Positions 21,432-34,700 of a stretch of 64,000 nucleotides of DNA are shown here, one piece after another. The position numbers and the translations under genes are program-made. The notes below the pieces were generated by a model. The model was not told the DNA's origin. It ran no database searches and saw nothing but the letters and a program-made list of their open reading frames with translations. Numbering within the stretch: the stretch's first letter is position 1; every line of letters starts with the position of its first letter. Source of the DNA: Coffea arabica (taxonomy: Eukaryota > Streptophyta > Magnoliopsida > Gentianales > Rubiaceae); contig NC_092326.1 in assembly GCF_036785885.1 (NCBI RefSeq), positions 39,766,287-39,830,286 of the forward strand, written 5' to 3'.

Positions 21432-23412
21432 CCTTGAGAAAAATCACTCGATTTCTTACCAGATTCACATAATATAATCATTTGTACCATTCAATAAACA
21501 CAATTTTTAGTTGAATTCAGAATTCAAAAATTAATTATTGAGTAAAATATATAGGACTACTTGTTATTTAAGTAAAACCATGTTTATGATTATGATGTTT
21601 AGGAAGCTGCCCCTTTAATTGTCTTTTCCAATTCATCCCTGTGTTTACTACTCCCAAGTATGGAGATGCCGCTACTGTTTAAAACATGGTTTCAAATAAA
21701 CCTGTTAGGCACCAGCCCTTGCATCCTTCTTTCTCAATTTTATTTTCTCATTTTTGTGGTATAAAATTTAACAACTGTCTCGTTCAAATAATCATTGACA
21801 TATGATTATCTTTTCTAATGATTCATCTAATTCACTTGAGTTTGACTTCGCTATGGAAGAAAACTAAAAAAGTCACTTTTAAATACTAACTAAATAACTA
21901 AAGTTCACATTGGTAAGTTTCAAAACATGGGCCACAGCCAAGATAACAGTAATCATACAAGAATGTTCAGCATGGGACTATCCAGGAAATTTTCTTTGAA
22001 AAAATTGTGGATGCATCAAGTATTGGCCACCTCAAAGGAAAAAAGACTATGGGACGAGCACAAGCTAAAACATCAGTCCAAACCAGTGTGCTGGAAAAGA
22101 ACTTGCTTCCAAAATTCCAACAAGACGGACGAGATCCAAACTGGATTTCCAGCCAGGCAAAAATAACCTTGCATGTAATGCCTTCAACGCAAACCCCTGT
22201 TCAGACCTATTTCCTTCATCCTGTACCACAAGAATTACAGTCAACTACATATATGCATTTCCCAAGCTTAAGAAACGCTCAAACCTTGCATTCAATATTG
22301 AAATCTGGTGATGCATTATCTAGTTCTAAATGCATGGTTCTATTAACACAATTTTTTTAGACTACAAATAATGCAGTTAACAGTAAAATCAATTGCATAC
22401 ATTAGACAAAAGTTCACATTCACCTCACCTCCAAGAGAAAGTACAACACATGAATAGATCTACTACGACTTGACAAATACTGGACCATCTCATGCCAGGA
22501 GGGGCAGGTAACAAGAAAAATTCTATCACAAGTGACACAAAAGAGCAAAAATACAGGTGTTACTATACCAAATTACTTGTAGTCCATGCTTCAAAACCTA
22601 CAGTATATAAAAGCGCTGTATGGTACAACTCATATCACCCCCTCCATACGATGTTCTGTAACTAGAGCAACTACAGCACTAGGTTTTCCATTGGATGAAA
22701 ATATCTTCTCAGGTGAACCAAGGCGAGTTGCTTTGGCGGCAAGGACAGGCTAATCCCAACAACTTAGGAACTAAAGAGCGAACAATGAAAGGGCCAAAGA
22801 AGAATAAGTTTTTCAAACACAAAATTTGAGAATCTTGTCAGATACATTAAGCTAGCACTATAATAAATTAACATCACAGAAATGATGGCACATAGAATTG
22901 ATGGCATCTAAATTCAGTACAGACATTAATATATGAAATCATTCATAAGCGGAAGACAAATAATAACCAACTTCAGGCCCTACTCATTCTGTGTGAATCT
23001 TGTGGCTAAAATCCTAATTTCTAAAGAAAAAGCAGAAAGGGTCTGCTAAACTTCAGAAAATCGATCCTAAACCACACTGTCTTAACTTTTAATTGCATTA
23101 GCCAAAAATCTGTATATATTCTCTACCTTCTCATTCATCATCTTGCCAACATCAAAGCATGCATACCTTATTTGCAAAAGTAAAAAAAGAGAGAAACATC
23201 ACCAGTACCGAATATTGAATTCCAAAAGTCAAAATCACCTTACAAGTGTAATGAGATTTTAAAACCTCATGGAAATCACATTTAAAATGAGAGAGGACCT
23301 AGATTTCGAGACAACCTTACAAAATGTGAATAAAACTAAGATCAGGAATAACTATCAGGGCTGAACAAAAATAGTTGTTGAAACATGATCTACAACGTAC
23401 GAACTAACCCAC
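21432..23412. other. Intergenic stretch and probable EMC10 3' region
   Basis: Mostly without recognisable structure. Overlapping plus-strand open frames at 21927-22360 show no family motif. The part nearest 23412 is probably the 3' untranslated region of EMC10. A short exon-like frame at 22630-22749 is listed separately. Confidence 0.4.
22630..22749 (-). other. Exon-like open frame of 39 codons downstream of EMC10
   Basis: On the minus strand an AG at 22750-22751 is followed by 39 open codons and a stop at 22630-22632. The frame includes AAKATRLGSPEKIFSSNG and PSAVVALVTEHRMEG. It could be an alternative last exon of EMC10 or a remnant of another gene. Length alone does not prove coding. Confidence 0.2.
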
Positions 23413-26400
23413 TCATCTTCTTCGCACTGCAGCACTTTGTCCACGTTGCTGCACCTGAGAACCAGCTTGTCCACCACCCTGTTGTTCCTCAGGCATGTTC
23501 ATTGCTTGGGTCATAGCATTCATCACAATAAGTCCCAGAGGAAGCAAGTACATCCACTGAAAGAGAGATGGAAGAACAATGAACACCAAAAGAAGCACCA
23601 GTAAATCTCATTATCAGATCAGGAACAACCACAAGTATATGGCTATAGTGATTCTCACATATTTAGCCCAAAATGATCTCTCTGGAGGTGCTACTCCTTC
23701 ACCTTCTCCATTCTCACCAACAGCAGTTTCTTCAGAAAATACTGGAGTTCTGTTACAAATATTTTGGTCAATTACATACTCATCCCAATTATTAAAACAA
23801 ACTTGAAGATGTAAACAAGGGAAAGTATTGGAGTTCTGTTTCAAATATTTGGTCAATTACATACCAATCCCAATCATAAAAACAAACTTGAATATGTAAA
23901 CAAGGGAAAATAAAGGGTATCAAAAGGAAATGTAACATATTCGTTCCTCCTAATGAGTATAAAACAAATAAACAATATTAAATCAAGTGAATTCCCCAAA
24001 TGGTCCAGTAAATTTGTGAAATTGAAAGTACTTCGACTTAAACAAAGTTTGGTTTAGCAACAATGAATTACATTATTATTTGCACCACAGCAAAACACAA
24101 GAAGGATGACAATCACTATATGGTTACAAAAGACACCCTAATAAACAACGGGAAAAACTAAAGCAAAAATCATACAAACTAGAAGATCACCTTGGCGCCT
24201 GCTCACCACTCTTTAAGACAGTGTGCGAGTTAAACAGCCACCTTTTTGGCTGCAAAAGAGACAATAAAATCATATTAAGAGATAAAATGATATCTACCCA
24301 TAGCAGTTTTTCAGTCAACAGTTCCCTACAACCTAAAAGGCATGGTATAATCATAGTACTTCTACAGGAAAAGGTAGCAACCCTTACAAATCTTCAAATT
24401 ATCAGAGTCAGTCAATATTCCAAATTAAGTGTCCAGCAAGATCGACTGATGTATTTCGATCAAATACAGGAAACTTTAAATGATTATTCTGGCTACTACA
24501 AGTATTAAAACAAGGTCAGGGAAGAAAGGAAAAAACGTATTGCTAAGTATGCACTTACAAATTTCAAGTGCCGAGGATATTGACATGCTCCTTGAGAACC
24601 GTAGTTAACAGCCAAGACATTGACACCATCCTGGAATTGTATATAAGCAAATAATGAAGCATGCATTGCCACAACAAAAGAAAGTCAAATTTGAAAAAGT
24701 CCAAAATTAGAAGCAAAAAATTAAAACCCTGAATATAAAACAAGAAAAGGCATATATCAGAACTTGCATGGTAAACATTAGCAAATGTCCAGGAATAGAC
24801 TTTGTTTATTCCAGTAGCATACTTCAACAAAGCATTGGAACTTTCTCAGCTCATTTCATCTTCCTCAACATGCAAGGTAGAGGCTATTACATGGTTAGGT
24901 CAAATAACGACGACTAGAAGAATATACAAATCCACCAAAATTGATCTTATGTTCATGACATATAAGTCGTTATAATTGAGGTAGAAGCAGATACATAAAA
25001 CAACAAACATGGGTTTTAGGTCAACTGGCATGAAGTTCAGTCAGCTGCACCAGCATTCGTAGGTACAATGAAAAAGTCAAAAGCTGGAAGTACAGCTTTA
25101 GACTGACAGAATAGTTTTAAGAAGAAGAATATTATTTTATTCATTATTTCACCTTTTTTTAAACTTCAAAATATACTGGCAAAACCTTCATGAAGCACAA
25201 GAATCCATCCAAGTATATTGACTACACAGAACACAAAATCCTCCAATAGAATTTCTGAATCCTAGAGTTCATAAAGGAATGTGGTCATTTGACACATTCA
25301 CCAATTCATAGAAGTCTCATGATATGCTTTCAAAGAACACGTGGCTATGAAGGTATGACGCTGTGCTACATGCAGACAGCCAAAGTTATACAGGATATGC
25401 TTTAGAATAATTTAACACAAAAGGCAGAAGTCCTGAAAAAGATTAAGAAAATTCATATTCAAGGACTTAGTTCATGCAATATAGAACATCTGGAACTGAA
25501 TAATAATACCATGTGAATGACAATGTGCTCATCCAAGCCATGACGTGGAAGACATCTCTGGAAGTCATAAAAAGCATCAGCACCATGTCAAAGTTTTGCA
25601 GTGCATAGCTCAAAGGGGAAGAATGGGGAGAAAAATAAAAACAGAACCCCTTTAATCATGCCAATGCATCACCATACCAATGATAAGTGCAAAAAACTCC
25701 TATACCATTTCAATATCGGATGAAAGAAAACAGTCAAATGGCAAGACCAGGATCTATTCAAAGTGACAAGTGCATTGAGTAACTATAAGTCAAAAAGTTT
25801 TAGTTCAAATAATGCAATATGCACTTAAAACGTTGTCAAACTTTAAATAAAGTTAATTCCTGATGTATAGGGTACTAAATTTTAAAACTAAAGCAAAAAA
25901 AAAAAAGCTTTTCTGAGTTCTGGGGAAAAGAAGATTAATGTTTTATGGCACACACCATGACATGCAAGCATTAAATGATAAACAAGATTCATGCTTTATG
26001 GTACACAACATGGCATGCACGCTTAATGACATACTTGTCCTCAAGTCAATCAAAGTATGGTGCATGTCAATAACATTGCAGATTCAAACTTACCGCTTTC
26101 ACAGATGAAATAACATAATCTCTGCCAGGAGAAGTTAATAGATTTGATGGTATTCTGATCCTATAAAAGTCATCAGCTTCCAGAAGTTTCTGCAAAAAAT
26201 ATTCATCAATAGTTCATAACATTCAATCCTTCAAAATTGGCTATTGAGCCAAAAAAAAAAACACGGAAAATAAACAATTACTTTGAAATTATCCTTATCT
26301 GCAGCAGTAAAATCAGTCCTCGAGAATCGAAGCTTTGTCAGAGTCTGTTCCATACATATCAAGAAACGCTCAACATAGCCATCTACAATAATTTAAACAA

Positions 26401-27072
26401 AATCCATGTTCTATACAAAAATATGTCAGCATTTATACTAAAATCCTAGCATAGCAATAGCGTGTAACTAATCAAATGCAAAAAAATTGATTCAACTAAG
26501 TAGGAGTTTGAGTGAGGTACAGCTCCAATTGATCACGTACAACAATTCACTCCACTAATCAGTCAGCATTAAAGCTTAAAACATTTAACCCCAGCAACTC
26601 TAGACGTGTAAATGGTACAAGTAAACTACCTGCGCAATCAAAGACTGAAAAAGCATTGAGTACTGCTGCTAAGCCCACAATCACGTGTATGTACTGAAAA
26701 ATGTAAAATTTTAAGGGGTCGGGCACGAACCTGACCGCTATGCGGCGAATTCTTTACCCGGGCAGCGAAGGTACCGGCAGGAGAGAAATCGGAGTCACCG
26801 AAGGCGTGCTCCAGAGTGAACTGGACCTTGGAGTCTAGGTCGGATCCGGAACTAAAATCCGGAGACCTTTTCCGGGCCGGCTGAGATGGTCGGGCTGGAA
26901 TAGTGGAGCCCACATCAGGGGTGGATCCCGAGCCCCCTTCAAGACCGAATTCTTCGTCGTCCACGAGGAGCTCGTCCGATTGGAAAGCAAACGACGACGT
27001 AAGAAGAAAAGAAAGAGTCAGCAGAAGAAGAATCCAGCTGGAGGATTTAGGAGAATATACGGTGATCTTCAT
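23413..27072 (-). CDS. EMC10: ER membrane protein complex subunit 10 (EMC10), 304 aa
   Basis: Eight exons: 27072-26731, 26344-26282, 26189-26094, 25557-25510, 24630-24559, 24249-24191, 23749-23659, 23556-23413. All introns are GT-AG and the joined frame is continuous (915 bp). EMC inserts certain membrane segments and tail anchors into the ER membrane. Visible parts: a signal peptide with a Leu-rich core (residues 1-30); an acidic linker; the EMC10 lumenal domain, including FTLEHAFGD, LLEADDFYRIRIPSN and GACQYPR; and a membrane segment from residue 258 (WMYLLPLGLIVMNAM) preceded by SFWAKY, closely matching the FFAKYWMY end of animal EMC10. A Gln/Gly-rich tail ends in RRR. It is slightly longer than human EMC10 (262 aa). 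The gene is divergent from the LUC7 gene. An 86-bp tandem copy of the exon 7 acceptor region lies just upstream of that exon. Confidence 0.93.
23743..23911. repeat. 86-bp tandem duplication over an EMC10 splice acceptor
   Basis: TGGAGTTCTGTT begins at 23743 and again at 23829, and the following 80 bases (GGTCAATTACATAC...AAACAAGGGAAA) are repeated with few changes. The first copy holds the real exon 7 acceptor (minus-strand CAG|AACTCC). The second carries a matching acceptor 86 bases upstream. Confidence 0.85.
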
Positions 27073-28796
27073 TTTTTCCCCCCCAAAATTATGGGGAAAG
27101 AAAGAATCTACGAGTTGGGAAGTCGGGCAGCGGAATTTGTCTGTTGGAGTAAGAACTAACGATTAGAACCCCAGAAGACTAATGATGAGAACACCAGAAC
27201 TAATGAAGTCACGGAACATGAAAATTTCTTTTAAACAGTAAAGGCAAATTGCTATTGAATCCTTTGCTTAAAGTTCATTGATGTTTTTGTCCACTTCTTT
27301 TTATTTTCCTTCTCTTTTTTTTTTTCTTGGAGACGATAACAGTTGTATAACCTAATCTATTCTACACTAAGGGGGAAGGAGCGGATCTAAGGAGGCCTAG
27401 GAATAATTCGGAGGGGACTGAACCACTATCGGATCAAACGGGTGCACAATATACCCTCCTGGATTTTATTTTCCTTCTCGGTCGCCTAGTTAGAGTATTT
27501 TTCTCTTATTATGCTAGGTAGTGGGGAAGGTAGGATTAGAAGTGCAAATGAATACAACCTAATCTAATAACACACGAGCTTCCTCAATCAAAGTTTGAAT
27601 TCGAACTTGTATTGATCGAGTTTAAACTCGAGTTCGACCTACTTGAACTATTTAATAAGTTGAGTTCGAAATTAATACATGAAAGTTGAAAGTTCCTTGA
27701 GTTTAATCGAGTTCAATCAAACTTTACACACACACACATATTTTTAGGATAAAAAATCAATTTTGTCTCTTGTTTAAGATTATATGAATTTATATTTTTT
27801 TCAAACTCGATTAAGTTTAATTAAACTCGATTGGGCTTAATGAACATAAGTTCGAGTAATGCAAAATAAAATCGAATTCGATTTTGAACTTGACTTTCAA
27901 GAGTTCAAAGAGTTCGAACTTAAGTTCAAATCCAATTTTTTTTATTTGCACTACTCGACTCGATTCGATTATATCCTTAAATGAGATTGGAGGTTGTTAG
28001 GGAAAAGAATATTGATGTATGAGTGTTTTTGGGTATTTTAAAAATTTTTTAGGCTTTTTTTTTTGGTGTTATCTTTACTCTATTTTTTTAAACAAAATTT
28101 TGAAAAGGAAATACTCTATATGTATATTTGTATTTTAGTCTCCATTGGGGGTTGTGGTATGTTTACAAAAAAAAAAAAAAAAAAAACTTTTTTAAGTATT
28201 AAAAGTACTTTTAAGCTGTTTGATAACTAATTTCTAGCCCAATTTTGATAACTTGGAAGCATTTTTATCAAAAATGTTTCTTTATAAGTTATCGTTATCC
28301 TAAACATGGCTTTAATTTTTTAAAATAGAGTAAATTTTTGGCTAATCTATCCAATTAAGCATGTATTTGTTAAAATAAGATCTGGATACCAAATCTTTTT
28401 CAGATATTAATTATTTGATATAAACATATTTTTTAATTATATTTTTATTTTCTCATCTAATACTTTTTTTTTATTTCACATAAAATTCATTATTATAAAA
28501 AGTACCTTATCCAAGCACATGTTTTACCATGATTTAACCTCACAAAAAATAGAAAGTATATATATATGTATAATGTATGTATTTCACACAAGTGCCTAAG
28601 CAGTAGTTAACAGTCTAATATTAGCAATTAGGCCTAAATTTAAAACCAATTTACACAGTCTAATCGTTTATGGACTTGATATCCTTATAGGCTCCGATTC
28701 CAATCGAGCGAAAACCCTAACTCTCGTTTACGAGAAATAAAAAAGCCCTACCTCTCAGATAAAGAGAGAGAAGGGTTCTGCAACTCTGGTTCAGCC
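27073..28796. other. Divergent intergenic region between EMC10 and LUC7
   Basis: Holds the promoters of both genes, transcribed away from each other. It also contains the CTCGA-rich repeat at 27537-27979, a short CA repeat at about 27726, and A/T-rich DNA. A CT-rich, GAGA-like leader precedes the LUC7 start (28730-28796). No other gene is supported. Confidence 0.6.
27537..27979. mobile_element. Decayed relative of the CTCGAG-rich hAT-like element
   Basis: Shares with 20909-21423 the order of motifs: AATCAAGTTTGA-like, CTCGAGTT(T/C)GAC(T/C)TACTTGA, then AAGTTGAGTT, and on the right CTCGACTCGATTCGA. The ends resemble TAGAAGTG and the complement of ATCCTTA. No clean 8-bp target duplication is left, so the boundaries are approximate. 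Confidence 0.55.
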
Positions 28797-31700
28797 ATGG
28801 ACGCGATAAGGAAGCAACTCGATGTCTTAATGGGAGCGAACCGAAACGGCGACGTCAGGGAGGTGGATCGCAAGTACTACGACCGTGACGTCTGCCGTCT
28901 TTTCCTCTCTGGCCTGTGCCCTCATGAGCTCTTTCAACTCACTGTGCGTACCTTTTACCTCTGCTTTCCTCTTAAATCTCATCTTTTCCCTCTTTCTACC
29001 TCCATTTAGTCTGTGTATGCTTTGATTAAACCCTAGATTGAAAAGTATAGCAGATTTCCATTTTTTCTTTACTGCTGGTACTTTTGGTTGAATGGAGAGG
29101 CTAGATGTAATTGGAGTTGCAAAATTTAAGTTTAGCGGCTGTTTTAGTTGGGGATTTCCATTTCTATTTCAACTGCTGGTACTTTTGGTAGAATGGAGAG
29201 GTATAAATGTGACTGAGATTCCTGTAAAACGTTATAAAACGGAGAAAAAGCTCCTTTCTTTGATATAGCTGTTGAGTTTGCAGATTAAAGAATTAAATAA
29301 GAAGTTTTGATCTGGGGCATACTCGGTTGGCTAGTTTTGATACTCAGTTGGCTTGTAGCTGTAGTAGTAGTAGTAGTAGAAGTAATTATTTTCTTTGGTT
29401 CTTAATTGTACTTTTTGGTTTAATAGATTTTCTCAACTTCACATGTTGCAGAAAATGGATATGGGACCATGCCCAAAGGTGCATTCGTTGCAGCTGAGGA
29501 AAGAGTATCCTTTTTACCTACTCTTTATGCGGTTATGGTCCAGTTTTTGATCGACCCCAAGATATGTTCAGTGTTTTAGATATTTGTAGGTTTTATGACT
29601 TAAAGAAATCCATTTTGGGCAACTATTATCAATGCTATTGCTTAGGAACGACGCATGCTTCTGTCCACAACATCTCATCAATGACTGACACATTATGTGG
29701 TTGAAATTGAACTATAAAGTTTCAATTTGTCTTTGTGTTACTTTAACTCTATCTAGGTATGAGGAATCGAAGGCAAAAGGTACTGACAACTATGATAGGG
29801 ACTTGGAGGATGTCATTGATAGACTTATTGTTGAGTGTGACCGGAAAATTGCTAGAGCTCTTAAAAGACTTGATGATGAAGATGCTAAGGCTGCTATTGC
29901 CATCTCAGTATCCGAAGTTACGCAGGTAATCAGAATATAATTGCCTCTTCTCCTTTAGTTTTTCTCTTTTGTCTTTTGTAGTGACTGAACTAATAATCTG
30001 ACTGGCAGACACCAGAGATTCTAGAATTATCAAAACAAATCAAGGAGAAGCTGAAAGAAGCTGATCAATATGGTAAAGTCCTAACTCATTCATATTTTTC
30101 TATTGAACTGAACTTTCTTCTACGACCTATGTCATCTATTTCTGCAGTATCATCTTTAATATGGTTAACAAGTGAAAGATCATTGTTCTTTGAACAAAAA
30201 TGTTCTAAAGCATATTTGATCTTGACTTTTTGTATGCATTAAATGTAAGTTGAAAGTAATGTTGGTAGGTCTTATCTAAATTAATGCAGAAAAAGTTGGA
30301 ATGTTGGATTTCTTTTCCTGGTTCTATTTTGCCTTTTTGTGTAGGAAAATCTGGCAGATAGCATGAAATAAGCTCCTGAAGAGAAATTAGAATCACGAAT
30401 ATTCTTGTAGGAAAATACCTCCTATGGTGTAGGAATGCCCAAGATAGCTAATGAATATATCATGAATAGTCAGAAATTTATGGACCTTCACATTTTTGTG
30501 TTATCGATTTTCAGTCTCTGACATTTAAAATGATGTGTTATGGATATCAAACTGATCCAAAATTAATCCCAGGCTTGTCAGTCCTTTTTTTTGGTCCTAA
30601 CATGGTCATTCCTGCATCAATAATATAAAAAAAAGTCCTGTTGTGACTTGTGTCAGACCTTGTTGAAGGAAGTGTCTGGTTATATCCTCATTTCTGGTTA
30701 TACTTCTTGAATATAAAGCATTTACATGGCGTGTATAGATTGTATCATTTAGCTTGAATTGCTTTGTGTCATACAATTCCTTTCGCATTTATAATGATGC
30801 CCTGGCATGGCATAGATCTCTTAGATATGTTCTACTACAGATGAAGTATACTTAAGAGGCGGGAGGTATCTACTTTTTAATAGCCTGTTGGAAGTCATTC
30901 CTGATAGTGTATATGGTTTCTTTGGATTCACCATGTATTTCTTGTACAGTGTGTCAACACTAGTCACACACTAGTCATAGATGAAATGTATGACTCTGTT
31001 TTAGTAGTAACTCTGACTTTCTAGGATGAGAATGATTTTATAAGGTCGTTAGTATTTGTAATGCTGCCTGCGATTGAATAATCATACAGATCTTGAAGGC
31101 AAGACGGATATGAAGATTAGAGCTCTTGAAGTGGTGGAAGAGCTCAGGACTAAAAGAGCAGACAAACAGGTAATGCCTGCTTTTCAGCACCCATGGTTGC
31201 TGATTACTATGGAATTATTGCACTGGGCTAAATTGACTTCCAGATTCATGCATATGTATCTTTTCTTAATGGCAGTCGATGCTACTTTTGGATGCTTTCA
31301 ACAAGGATCGAGCTTCGCTACCTCAGCCTCTTACGAACCCTCCCCAATTGGCACCTTTGCCTGCTGCTACTCCTGATCCTCGTATACAGGAAATGATAAA
31401 TGAGAAGCTAAAGAAAGCTGAGGATCTTGGTAAAGCTTGCCCTGGACAATTTTGATTATCTTGCTTCAACAATTTTGATTTCTTGGCCCATATAAACACA
31501 GGACATTGTTTGTTTGTTCACTATACTGTTTCTGCTGCTTTTAGTTTTGAAACTTGACATATTGTTGTAGCTGGAAGGGACAGGGTTTATAGCTTTTCTA
31601 TTTCATGTGTCTACTTATTGAGAATCTTGTGCAGTCTCCAAGAGCTAACATGAGTTGTTGCTTTGTTCATGCTTATTCAGTTTTAAACATGAGTTTAAAG

Positions 31701-34700
31701 GAAATAATGGTGTAAAGCTATGTTGATAGTAATACAAGGTTTTATTGCTAAGCCAACTGAAGTCAGGTGGGTACAAATGGCTTGGGGTTCCTTCACAGGG
31801 AAAGACTAATATTCGAGGGAACACAATATGTAGGATTCTTTTTCTAAATTTAAAGTATAAATCTTTAGGGATCTATGATAAGGTTTGTTTCCAAGGCGGG
31901 AAAAATTAAAGCACTGAAGGACAGGAAAGAGAAAACCATTAATCTTATGGAATTAGGTTGTTAATGTTAGCTTTCTTAATTACATCCAGCAAAAGAAAAA
32001 CAAGGGGGAAAAGAGGGGAAAATGGACAGAGCAAGGAAGCCATCCAAGTGCCTAAGAATTGCTATATGGTGATACCTGTCTTTCTGATGAATTGGCGGCC
32101 TCTTGGAATGATGAATCTCAATAAACTACTTTTAGATGACAGTCTTCTTAGTATCTTATGACATTGGGAGTGAGAGTTTCATTAGATCATTAGCCATGAA
32201 GTTTGCTAGATTCTCGTGACATTCATTTATTTTTGGTTGATTCTTCAGGTGAACAAGGAATGGTTGATGAAGCACAGAAAGCATTGGAAGAGGCTGAGGC
32301 ACTTAAGAAGGTATTTTTTTATAATTAATATCCATTCTGTTCTTTGTACTTGGTGCCAAAACAGATTTTTGATGGGATTAAGATTAACTAGTGTTTTGTT
32401 ATCAGCTTCCAGCACGGCAGGAAAATGTTGCGGATTCTGCTAAATATACTGCTGCTGATGTGCGAATTGTAAGTTCCTTTTCTTATGGTCTTCTAAATTT
32501 TACTTCTTTACTTCCTGGCTTTTAAAATTTTTCCATTTACATGTATATAGGGCGGGGGGGATATTAAAAGCTATATAGGATTATTGAAATTTCAGCTATT
32601 TGTGATCAAAATGTAGTGTTCCACCACTTTGGTGAAATAAACAAAGTTGAACTTAGATATGAAGGTTGTCCATGGTTTGAAGTGAAGCAGATGAGTTATA
32701 GTGATGCCTGCAGACAAGGTCCAACCTTCATACAAAAGTGGTAGTCCGGCGCTTGGCTATTCTTCCATTAAAAAAATTTCAAAACCTTCAATTTTCCACT
32801 AGATATGGATGAATGGGGCAGTGGAGCTATCCTATCATCATGTATCTTCCTATCATTTACAAGTCAAACATCTGAAGTACCAAGAAATAGAATATAGCTT
32901 AAAACAGAATGGCTCAACTTCTAAAACTAGTGTTAAAAATTGGGTCGTCCATTGTGGTGAAGAGGAGTGTTACTGTATGGGTAAATTTTTTTTATTTTTG
33001 AATTTTTTATATTTTTATGGGTAGAAGCTGGAAAGTATTGATACTCATTTCCTGTGGAATCTATGTTATAGTTGAAAGATATGTAAATTTAGTTTATGGT
33101 CCGGCAATGTTTTGTTCAAGACCTTTAAATGGCTACTTTAGACATGGTTGATAAATTAGCGGTAATCTCAAATGTAAAACTAGATGCTAATCTTTGGCTA
33201 TTCTAATGTAATTGTTCATTTCTTCCTCAGACTGATCAAAAGCTACGTGTCTGCGACATATGCGGAGCATTTTTGAGTGTTTATGACAGGTGATTTTCTC
33301 TTGAATTCTTCGAAACTTTTAACTCGTGGCTTTTTTATGGATGGAAAAAATTAGTTTTTAGAGTTTGTAGTGCTTCAGTGCTTGACCTGGAAATTATACC
33401 TCCTTGTCACCAGCAGGCTTTTGTGGCCCAGTTTTACGAGGATATACTTTTGCAGCTAAAGAATGTGCGTTATTTTTCTGTTTTATGGTTGTTGATCATG
33501 CTATCATTAGGTAGAAGATTGTGGGCCAGCTCTATATGTTCTGTTTGTCTCATATGGAGAGTTAATTACCAAGTTATGCTTTTCCTTTTTGATTATTTTC
33601 AGTGATCGCCGTTTAGCTGATCATTTTGGAGGAAAGCTTCACTTAGGCTATATGCAAATCCGCGAAAAGTTGGCCGAGCTTCAGGTGAGATTTTGAAAGG
33701 GCCAACCAACTCTTCTTGAATAATTTTGACTTTTGTCTCATGGATGGATATCTTTAAAATTATTGTGGAGGTCTTTGGAGCCTATTTTAGCTAGGTAGTT
33801 TATTTGTTCGCAGCATCTATAAGGCCTTAGTTTTTTGAGTAAAGCTGAGAATGATTGGAATCATACTGATTTCATATATATATATTTTAATTTTAGATGA
33901 CAGTTTTTGGATTATTTGTATTTGGTGTATACCTAAGTTGGTCATTATAATATTTGATTCAGGTGCTGCTATAATGTTTCACTTACTTCTATAGAGATTC
34001 TCAGTTTATATGCGCTCTGTGAGTTTTCTATCCTTGGAAAAAAGAGTGTATAATGAATATTACAATTCAATTTGTTCTCAGAAAACTTCAGTTTTATTTC
34101 TCTGTGACTTCGGATTGGGGTTCCTGTAAAAAAGTATACAGGTTTTGTCTGTTGAATATAAGTTATTCTAATTTGCTGTGGAAAGAGAAAAATTGCCAAT
34201 TTGAAATTGGCGCTTGTCAATCTCCCAAGTATCACGTCGCCTAGATGGACTTTTGGCCAAACCGGGAGAAAGTTCTGGTACATGCTATATTGAGAAGTAA
34301 ATTTTTTTAAGTCAGAGAATGTTCATGTGCATGTCATTGGAGGTTTTGCATGGTGATTTGTTCTTTATGTATAAAGATTCATACGCAGTATCTTTTATGC
34401 ATTCCATGTACGAGTTTTCTTGTTTCAGTTAAGTTCTGCATTTTTCTGCACGATTAAATTTCTCCAGTCAGTTGTTTTATAGGCATGGTCTGTGATGTTT
34501 GGCACTCGCACTTCCCATGAGATTACCTGAAAGGAAGGGGAAAAGGAAAGAATGAAAATGAAGTGTGCTTTGTTTATAATCTCACTTAGTCCTACATTAT
34601 TAGTACAAAAATTCTCTCCATCTTTGTTCTTTCTTGTTTGTTTTGTTTAAAAATTAAGAAGTTGAGGACATATGCTTACTATTAGTGAAATGTCTTATCC

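Noticed and set aside
21927-22360. Two overlapping plus-strand open frames of 79 and 117 codons
   Set aside because: They overlap in different frames, contain no recognised motif, and have no exon-like flanks or neighbours.
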